From: Variovorax sp. SG517
Lineage (GTDB): Bacteria; Pseudomonadota; Gammaproteobacteria; Burkholderiales; Burkholderiaceae_C
Length of the DNA stretch: 64,000 bases
Direction of reading: 5' to 3'
NCBI RefSeq assembly: GCF_013376045.1
Contig: NZ_JABMJG010000007.1
Span: 124,001-188,000, forward strand
Shown: one piece after another, positions 59,297-64,000 of the stretch
Layout: each line of letters starts with the position of its first letter
How positions within the stretch are numbered: position 1 is the stretch's first letter
Translations under genes and position numbers: made by a program
The notes under the pieces: model-generated
The model's database searches: none
Told to the model about the DNA's origin: nothing
Seen by the model: the letters and a program-made list of their open reading frames with translations, nothing else

Positions 59297-59335
59297 GAAA
59301 TATGCCCTTCAGACAAAGCCTGAAGGGCATATTTC
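59297..59335. terminator. perfect 16-bp hairpin closing the MarR-MFS island
   Basis: GAAATATGCCCTTCAG (59297-59312) and CTGAAGGGCATATTTC (59320-59335) pair perfectly around a 7-nt loop. The stem begins with AAATAT and ends ATATTT, giving A- and T-rich flanks on both strands, so it can terminate in both directions. It lies 54 nt past the secreted-protein gene and 82 nt past the end of the opposite-strand gene. Confidence 0.8.
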
Positions 59336-59417
59336 AAGCGCTCAATGCAGCCTGTTTACACAGACAGCGGAAGGCCCGTCCTTTTCTGCAACACCCAAAC
59401 GTGTCGCGTCCGGTTCC

Positions 59418-59768
59418 TTACAGGCCAGCCTGGCGCGTGAACGACACGCTGGGCTTCTTGTACGCGGCCGGCACTTCGTCGCGGTAGAACGCGCGGCGGT
59501 CGAGGCTGGCGAGCGGGTCATGGGCCTTGGCGACGGCTTCGGCCTGGACGGTGGCGCGGTTGGCGGTCGACGTGAAGGTCTGTGCGCCGGCGGCGGAGGC
59601 TTCGCTGTATTCGTTGCCGGCGCGAGCGGCGGCAGCGGCTTGCGGGGCGACTTCTGCGCGGCTCACCGAGGAATTCACGACGTGCACGCCGTCATAGGTT
59701 TCTGCTTGAGCGCCGGCAGCAGCCAGGAGCGAGAGGGCAGCAGCGGCGAGGATCTTCGAGGCATTCAT
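59418..59768 (-). CDS. small secreted protein of unknown function, DUF4148-like
   Basis: A 116-aa exported protein with signal peptide MNASKILAAAALSLLAAAGA ending QA. The mature part is Ala-rich with two similar segments (VSRAEVAPQAAAAARAGNEY and ANRATVQAEAVAKAHDP) reminiscent of the DUF4148 R-x-x-V-x-A-E unit, then LDRRAFYRDEVPAAYKKPSV. AAGGAG lies 7 nt before the ATG; an ATG further upstream in frame is not used. Single gene, ending close to the 16-bp hairpin that may terminate it as well. The function is unknown. Confidence 0.78.
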   Translation of the reverse strand: MNASKILAAAALSLLAAAGAQAETYDGVHVVNSSVSRAEVAPQAAAAARAGNEYSEASAAGAQTFTSTANRATVQAEAVAKAHDPLASLDRRAFYRDEVPAAYKKPSVSFTRQAGL

Positions 59769-59886
59769 TTCAATCTCCTTCAGGGCAAACGGTTGGTTGG
59801 TGAGGAGAAGTTTGATCCTGAATGACCTCGAAAAACGCTCGCAAAACGAACCGCGGCGTTCACGGGATTGAAACAATCAGGGCCTT

Positions 59887-59911
59887 GAAAAGATGCCCGC
59901 CAATGGGGGCA
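59887..59911 (-). terminator. possible terminator of the urt-fmd operon
   Basis: On the minus strand TGCCC (59911-59907), an 8-nt loop and GGGCA (59898-59894) are followed by TCTTTTC, 17 nt past the fmdB stop. The stem is only 5 bp. Confidence 0.4.
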
Positions 59912-59927
59912 GCCCCAGCAGGCAGCC

Positions 59928-60269
59928 TCAGTGGCTGATCATCCAGGGGCGCCTCGACGGGGCAGCCTTCGCGCCGTTGGGCGCGGTCACCGTCGCCCCG
60001 CGCTTGCCCGAGCCGCAGCACCCGCAGCCCGCCGGATGCCGCAGCCGCGCGTAGTCGCGAGAACTCACTGGCTCGTGCCGCGCGCGCTCGTTGGTCTCGA
60101 TGGCGCGGCGCGTGCCCGAGGCCATCAGCGCAAGACGCGGCGCGGCAGACAGCACGCGCGGCGATGCGCTGCCGCAGTCGGGGCATGCGGCCGGCTCGTC
60201 GCGCAGGCCCGAAGGCCGCAGCGCCTCGAAGCCGCCGCAATGCCCGCAGGCGTAGTCGTAGGTGGGCAT
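59928..60269 (-). CDS. fmdB: FmdB-type zinc ribbon protein
   Basis: A 113-aa protein starting MPTYDYACGHCGGFEALRPS with the paired motifs CGHC and CPDC of the FmdB/CxxC_CxxC_SSSS regulatory zinc ribbon. A later CGCCGSG may hold a second metal or be structural. FmdB is named after a gene next to formamidase in Methylophilus, where it was proposed as a regulator. It lies 14 bp after fmdA, which agrees with that context. The basic C-terminus (KRGATVTAPNGAKAAPSRRP) could bind nucleic acid. The true function is uncertain. Confidence 0.87.
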   Translation of the reverse strand: MPTYDYACGHCGGFEALRPSGLRDEPAACPDCGSASPRVLSAAPRLALMASGTRRAIETNERARHEPVSSRDYARLRHPAGCGCCGSGKRGATVTAPNGAKAAPSRRPWMISH

Positions 60270-60283
60270 GGGCGGGCCTTTCC

Positions 60284-61516
60284 TCAACGCAGGTCGGGCG
60301 ACAGCGGCATGCTCACGCTGCCGTCGATGAACTTCACAGGGCCCGATGCATTCGGGTTGATGTCGAAGTCGAAGATGCCCGTGGGCAGCCACAGCGTGGC
60401 GCACGAGTTCGGCACGTCGACCACGCCGCTGATGTGGCCCTGCACCGGAGCCGTGCCCAGGATCGAATAGGCCTGCGCGCCCGAGTAGCCGAACTTCTTC
60501 AGGTACTCGATCGCGTTCAGGCAGGCCTGGCGGTAGGCCACGTTCACGTCGAGGTAGTGCTGCTTGCCGCTCTCGTCGACCGAAATGCCTTCGAAGATCA
60601 GGTAGTCGTTGTACTGCGGCGTGATGGGGCTGGGCTTGAAGATCGGGTTCTTGATGCCGTACTTGGCCATGCCGCCCTTGATGAGCGTGACCTTCATGTG
60701 CACCCAGCCGGCCATCTCGATGGCGCCGCAGAAGGTGATCTCGCCGTCGCCCTGGCTGAAGTGCAGGTCGCCCACGCTCAGGCCCGCGCCGTCGACGTAC
60801 ACCGGGAAGAACACCTTCGAGCCGCGCGACAGGTCCTTGATGTCGCAGTTGCCGCCGTGCTCGCGCGGCGGCACGGTGCGTGCGCCTTCCGCAGCGGCCT
60901 TCGCCCTCGCCTCGCCGGTCATCTTGCCCATGTGGGCGGTGCCGGCGAAGGGCGGATTGGCCAGGCCAGGCACGCGCTCAGGGTCGGTGGCGATGAGCGC
61001 CTTCTCGCGCTCGTTCCACATGTCGAGCATGGGTTTGTCGGGCAGGCAGCCGATGAGGCCGGGGTGGATCAGGCCCGCGAAGTTCACGCCCGGCACGTGC
61101 CGCGAGCTGGTGAACATGCCCTTGAAGTCCCAGATCGATTTCTGCGCCTCGGGGAAATGGTCAGTGAGGAAGCCGCCGCCGTTCTTCTTCGAGAAGAAGC
61201 CGTTGAAGCCCCAGAGGCTGTCCTGCTTGGCGCCGATGTCCAGCAGGTCGACCACCAGCAGGTCGCCGGGCTCGGCGCCCTTCACGCCCACGGGGCCGGA
61301 GAGGTAGTGCACCGTGCTCAGGTCGATGTCGCGCACGTCGTCCGCGCTGTCGTTGTTCTTGATGAAGCCGCCGGTCCAGTCGAAGGTCTCCAGGATGAAG
61401 TCGTCGCCCGGGTTGACCCAGCAGGCCATCGGGATGTCCGGATGCCAGCGGTTGTGGATCATCTCGTTCTCGGTGGGCGGCTTGGTCAGGTCGACCTTGA
61501 TCAGCGTGTCCGTCAT
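60284..61516 (-). CDS. fmdA: formamidase
   Basis: A 410-aa acetamidase/formamidase family enzyme, releasing ammonia from formamide. Blocks include HNRWHPDIPMACWVNPGDDF near the start, FDWTGGFIKNNDSADDVRDI, GLIGCLPDKPMLDMWNERE, and the late DVNVAYRQACLNAIEYLKKF. Length matches FmdA of Methylophilus (about 407 aa). AGGAG lies 8 nt upstream. It follows urtE by 39 bp on the same strand, so the upstream ABC transporter likely imports urea or short-chain amides that this enzyme hydrolyses. Confidence 0.94.
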   Translation of the reverse strand: MTDTLIKVDLTKPPTENEMIHNRWHPDIPMACWVNPGDDFILETFDWTGGFIKNNDSADDVRDIDLSTVHYLSGPVGVKGAEPGDLLVVDLLDIGAKQDSLWGFNGFFSKKNGGGFLTDHFPEAQKSIWDFKGMFTSSRHVPGVNFAGLIHPGLIGCLPDKPMLDMWNEREKALIATDPERVPGLANPPFAGTAHMGKMTGEARAKAAAEGARTVPPREHGGNCDIKDLSRGSKVFFPVYVDGAGLSVGDLHFSQGDGEITFCGAIEMAGWVHMKVTLIKGGMAKYGIKNPIFKPSPITPQYNDYLIFEGISVDESGKQHYLDVNVAYRQACLNAIEYLKKFGYSGAQAYSILGTAPVQGHISGVVDVPNSCATLWLPTGIFDFDINPNASGPVKFIDGSVSMPLSPDLR

Positions 61517-61555
61517 TTGCAGTGGCTCCTGGTTGGGTTGTGTTGAACGGAAGAA

Positions 61556-62257
61556 TCAAACGGAGAGATAGGCCTTGATGTGGTCCACGTCGGTCTTGTC
61601 GCGCGCCGTCTCGTGCACGAGGCGCCCGCCCTCGATCACGAAGAGCCGGTCGGCCACGTCCATCGCGAAGCTCAGCACCTGCTCTGACACGACGATGGTG
61701 ATGCCGCGCAGCTTGCGGATCTCGTTGAGCGCCTTGGCGATGTCCTTGATGATCGAAGGCTGGATACCCTCGGTGGGCTCGTCGAGCAGCAGTACCTTGG
61801 GGTCGGTGACGAGGGCTCGCGCAATGGCGAGCTGCTGTTGCTGGCCGCCCGAGAGGTTGCCGCCCTTGCGGCTCTTCATGTCCCACAGCACGGGGAACAG
61901 CGCATAGATTTCTTCGGGGATGCGGCGGGTCTTAGAGTTCTCCAGGCCCGTCTGGATGTTCTCTTCCACCGTCAGCGTCGGAAAGATCATCCGGCCCTGC
62001 GGTACGTAAGCGATGCCCTTGGCGACACGGCGGAAGCTCTCGTCGCGCGACACGTCCTGGCCTGCCACCTCGATGCGCCCGCTCTTCAGCGGCAGCACGC
62101 CCATGAGGCTCTTGAACAGCGTGGTCTTGCCCATGCCGTTGCGGCCCATGATGGCGATGGTTTCGTTGGCATGGCCCTCGAAGGAGATGCCGTGCAGGGC
62201 CTCGCTCTGGCCGTAGGCTACGTGCAGGTCTTCGACCTTCAGCATGATGTTGCTCAT
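61556..62257 (-). CDS. urtE: urea/short-amide ABC transporter ATP-binding protein UrtE
   Basis: A 233-aa ABC ATPase of the LivF/UrtE group. Walker A is GRNGMGKTTL, the signature is LSGGQQQQLAIARAL, and Walker B is VLLLDEPTEGIQPSIIKDIA. It starts MSNIMLKVEDLHVAYGQSEA. With UrtD it powers uptake by the UrtBC permease. It is separated from urtD by 296 bp that contain two long structured elements, whereas the other genes of the cluster are spaced by 14-39 bp. Confidence 0.94.
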   Translation of the reverse strand: MSNIMLKVEDLHVAYGQSEALHGISFEGHANETIAIMGRNGMGKTTLFKSLMGVLPLKSGRIEVAGQDVSRDESFRRVAKGIAYVPQGRMIFPTLTVEENIQTGLENSKTRRIPEEIYALFPVLWDMKSRKGGNLSGGQQQQLAIARALVTDPKVLLLDEPTEGIQPSIIKDIAKALNEIRKLRGITIVVSEQVLSFAMDVADRLFVIEGGRLVHETARDKTDVDHIKAYLSV

Positions 62258-62290
62258 CTCGTTGGACTCTCTTGGGTTGTGTTCGGGGTG

Positions 62291-62388
62291 CTTGCACAGG
62301 CCATCGGGTACTCCCCTCCGCGAATGTCCCCCGGGCTTTGCCCTCCTCCTTTATTTCGCTGCGGGGAGCACCCGACGCCCTGTGCAAG
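62291..62388. repeat. structured element A between urtD and urtE
   Basis: A 26-nt arm, CTTGCACAGGCCATCGGGTA then CTCCCC (62291-62316), pairs with 62363-62388 at 23 of 26 positions. It encloses a 46-nt core (62317-62362) starting TCCGCGAATGTCCCCC and ending CTCCTCCTTTATTTCGCTGC, with a central 4-bp hairpin GGGC-TTT-GCCC. The core is shared, in inverse orientation, with element B; the outer stem is different in sequence. Confidence 0.85.
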
Positions 62389-62435
62389 AGGACACGCCGC
62401 TGGTGCACGACTGATCAATGACTGCCCCGTCCAAC

Positions 62436-62529
62436 GCTCACGCCGATGGGGTGCCTTGCGCAGCGAAATAAAGGAGGAGGCCGAAGGCCGGGGGACATTC
62501 GCGGAGCAAGGTACCCCGTCGGCGTGAGC
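62436..62529. repeat. structured element B between urtD and urtE (inverse of A)
   Basis: A 24-nt arm starting GCTCACGCCGATGGGGTGCC (62436-62459) pairs with 62506-62529 at every position if two G-U wobbles are allowed. The 46-nt core (62460-62505) read on the minus strand differs from element A only in its centre, where GGCC-TTC-GGCC replaces GGGC-TTT-GCCC, so the apical stem is kept by compensating changes. Both elements lie within the urtD-urtE transcript. Confidence 0.85.
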
Positions 62530-62553
62530 TCGCCCTGAAAAACGGCAAGCCAT

Positions 62554-63297
62554 CTAGTGCCCCAGATAAACGTCGATGACCTTGGGATCGGCCTGCACCT
62601 TCTCCATCGGCCCTTCGGCGAGGATCTTTCCCTGGTGCATCACCGTGACCTTGTGCGCGATCTGCTTCACGAAGGCCATGTCGTGCTCGATGACGATCAC
62701 CGCACGGTTCTGGCAGATGCGCTTGAGCAGTTCGGCCGTGAGCTCGCGTTCGCGCGCACTCATGCCGGCGATGGGCTCGTCGAGCATCAGGAGCTCGGGC
62801 TCCTGCATCAGCAACATGCCGATTTCCAGCCACTGCTTCTGGCCGTGGCTCAGCAGGCCGGCCTCGGTGTCGAGGCGGTCGGCCAGGCCGATCTCCTCGG
62901 CGACCGACTGCACCCTGGACTTGACCTCGTCGTCGCACTTGAAGGCCAGCGCGCCGAACACCGAGCGGCCTTTCGGGAACGAAACCTCCAGGTTCTGGAA
63001 GACGGAAAGGTTCTCGTAGATCGAGGGCGTCTGGAACTTGCGGCCGATGCCCAGGCGCACGCGCTTGTGCTCGGCCATCTTCGTGAGTTCGGTGTTCCTG
63101 AACTTGATGCTGCCGGCGCTGGCGCGCGTCTTGCCGCAGATCAGGTCGAGCAGCGTGGTCTTGCCCGCGCCGTTGGGGCCGATGATCACGCGCAGCTCAT
63201 TGCGGTCGATGTACAGCGTCAAATCGTCGATGGCCTTGAAGCCGTCGAAGGAGACGGTGAGGTCTTCCACGGCGAGCGCGAAGTCTGTGTTGCTCAT
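62554..63297 (-). CDS. urtD: urea/short-amide ABC transporter ATP-binding protein UrtD
   Basis: A 247-aa ABC ATPase of the LivG/UrtD group, starting MSNTDFALAVEDLTVSFDGF. Walker A is GPNGAGKTTLLDLICGKTRA, the signature region is LSHGQKQWLEIGMLLMQEPE, and Walker B is LLMLDEPIAGM. The UrtD-typical LSHGQKQWLE replaces the LSGGQ of LivG. GGAG lies 7 nt before the ATG and the gene starts 19 nt after urtC. A longer open frame upstream overlaps urtC and is rejected. Confidence 0.95.
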   Translation of the reverse strand: MSNTDFALAVEDLTVSFDGFKAIDDLTLYIDRNELRVIIGPNGAGKTTLLDLICGKTRASAGSIKFRNTELTKMAEHKRVRLGIGRKFQTPSIYENLSVFQNLEVSFPKGRSVFGALAFKCDDEVKSRVQSVAEEIGLADRLDTEAGLLSHGQKQWLEIGMLLMQEPELLMLDEPIAGMSARERELTAELLKRICQNRAVIVIEHDMAFVKQIAHKVTVMHQGKILAEGPMEKVQADPKVIDVYLGH

Positions 63298-63316
63298 GAG
63301 GTGGCTCCGCGTGTGT

Positions 63317-64000
63317 TCAGGCGCGCTGGCTGCCGATGCCTTCGGGCAGCGCAGGCTCGGTCTCTGCTGCAATTGGTGCTGCTGCAGGGGCGGACGCGGC
63401 GGGGGCAACCGGCGGCTTCGCCGCCGCGTCGCGCAGCGCCTGGCGACGCGACTTCCACCACGGGCGGATCTTTTCTTCCCACACGCCGGCAAGCCCCATC
63501 GGGAAGGCCATGGTCACGCCGATGAACAGGCCCGCCATCAGGAACAGCCACAGGTCCGGGAAGCTCTCCGAGAACAGCGTCTTGCCCGCATTCACCAGCA
63601 GCGCGCCGTACACCGCGCCCACCAGGCTCATGCGGCCGCCCACGGCGCAGAAGATCACCATCTCGATGGAGGGCACGATGCCCACGAAGCTCGGCGACAT
63701 GAAGCCCACCTGCAGCGCGAACATGGCGCCGCCGATGCCCGAGAGCCCCGCGGCCAGGCAGAAGATGAAGACCTTGAAGTTCGACACGTCGTAGCCGGAG
63801 AAACGCACGCGATCTTCCTTGTCGCGCATCGCCAGCAGCAGCGTGCCGAGCTTGCTGGTCTGGATCCAGCGGCACAGCACGATGCTGCCCACCAGCAGGC
63901 CCACGCAGACGTAGTAGAGGATGTACTTGGCGCTGTCGGTGCGCGTGTCCCAGCCCAGCAGGGTCTTGAGGTCGGTCATGCCGTTCACGCCGCCCGTGTA
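63317..64000 (-). CDS. urtC: urea/short-amide ABC transporter permease UrtC, 5' end beyond window
   Basis: The C-terminal 227 residues of a LivM/UrtC-type permease. The frame is open to the right edge, where it reads YTGGVNGMTDLKTLLGWDTR, so the Met at 63988 is internal and the gene begins outside the window. It has about five membrane segments (ILYYVCVGLLVGSIVLCRWI, VFIFCLAAGLSGIGGAMFAL and so on), the permease coupling loop region LAMRDKEDRVRFSGYDVSNF, and an Ala/Pro-rich tail of about 40 residues. The tail is longer than in typical UrtC. Confidence 0.93.
   Translation of the reverse strand, partial: YTGGVNGMTDLKTLLGWDTRTDSAKYILYYVCVGLLVGSIVLCRWIQTSKLGTLLLAMRDKEDRVRFSGYDVSNFKVFIFCLAAGLSGIGGAMFALQVGFMSPSFVGIVPSIEMVIFCAVGGRMSLVGAVYGALLVNAGKTLFSESFPDLWLFLMAGLFIGVTMAFPMGLAGVWEEKIRPWWKSRRQALRDAAAKPPVAPAASAPAAAPIAAETEPALPEGIGSQRA

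Noticed and set aside
63317-63988. UrtC starting at the Met at 63988
   Set aside because: The frame continues as coding-like sequence to the window edge and the product would lack the N-terminal half of the permease.

Overview
This 64 kb window is a chromosomal segment of a very GC-rich betaproteobacterium, most likely a Comamonadaceae species close to Variovorax. That assignment rests on recognition of gene content and order (ribD-ribE-ribBA-ribH-nusB, ybgC-tolQRA, urea/formamidase cluster, tctDE-tctBA, tcuR-tcuAB), on the near absence of A/T at third codon positions, and on a repeat type I associate with this group. It is not a database result. No rRNA, tRNA, CRISPR array, transposase or prophage gene was seen.

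Layout. Positions 1-9200 hold a DUF349 gene (cut by the left edge), a large DUF748/AsmA-like envelope protein, a membrane-anchored lytic transglycosylase, and glyA-nrdR, with a ZTP (pfl) riboswitch in front of glyA. Positions 9230-14459 are a six-gene type IV pilus minor-pilin operon on the minus strand (fimT-pilV-pilW-pilX-pilY1-pilE), mostly coupled by ATGA overlaps. Divergent from it, 14665-22465 is a long plus-strand run: riboflavin synthesis, nusB, an aminotransferase, ybgC and tolQRA. A stand-alone division-type transpeptidase, a small OB-fold periplasmic protein and dnaE follow. From 28465 come trhO, a TctDE-like two-component system with the TctB and TctA membrane subunits but no TctC, and then a minus-strand redox cluster (two pirins, DoxX, flavodoxin) divergent from a LysR regulator.

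Positions 37944-44201 carry an FAD oxidoreductase, gluQRS, trmB and an AraC/VOC/UvrA2-like trio. Positions 44288-47723 carry an orphan Tat-exported binding protein, a Crp/Fnr-type regulator and a divergent HD-domain/class II aldolase pair with a palindrome between them. Positions 47855-51501 are tcuR-tcuA-tcuB (tricarballylate oxidation), which together with tctBA make tricarboxylate use a theme of the window. BglX, two small secreted proteins, a VOC protein and an unusual aspartate carbamoyltransferase with an N-terminal helix-turn-helix follow. Positions 56500-59335 form a compositionally different island (MarR regulator, MFS transporter, secreted protein) that ends in a perfect 16-bp hairpin. 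The right end is the urtC-urtD-urtE-fmdA-fmdB cluster for uptake and hydrolysis of urea or short amides.

The most interesting non-coding signals are these: two 94-98 nt structured elements in inverted orientation between urtD and urtE, with a conserved 46-nt core and unlike but self-complementary stems; the glyA riboswitch, whose 3' edge can pair either with the Shine-Dalgarno region or with a competing hairpin; a dyad overlapping the promoter of the HTH-carbamoyltransferase gene; paired MarR-type operators; and several genes whose -10 box sits 6-8 nt before the start codon, suggesting leaderless mRNAs.
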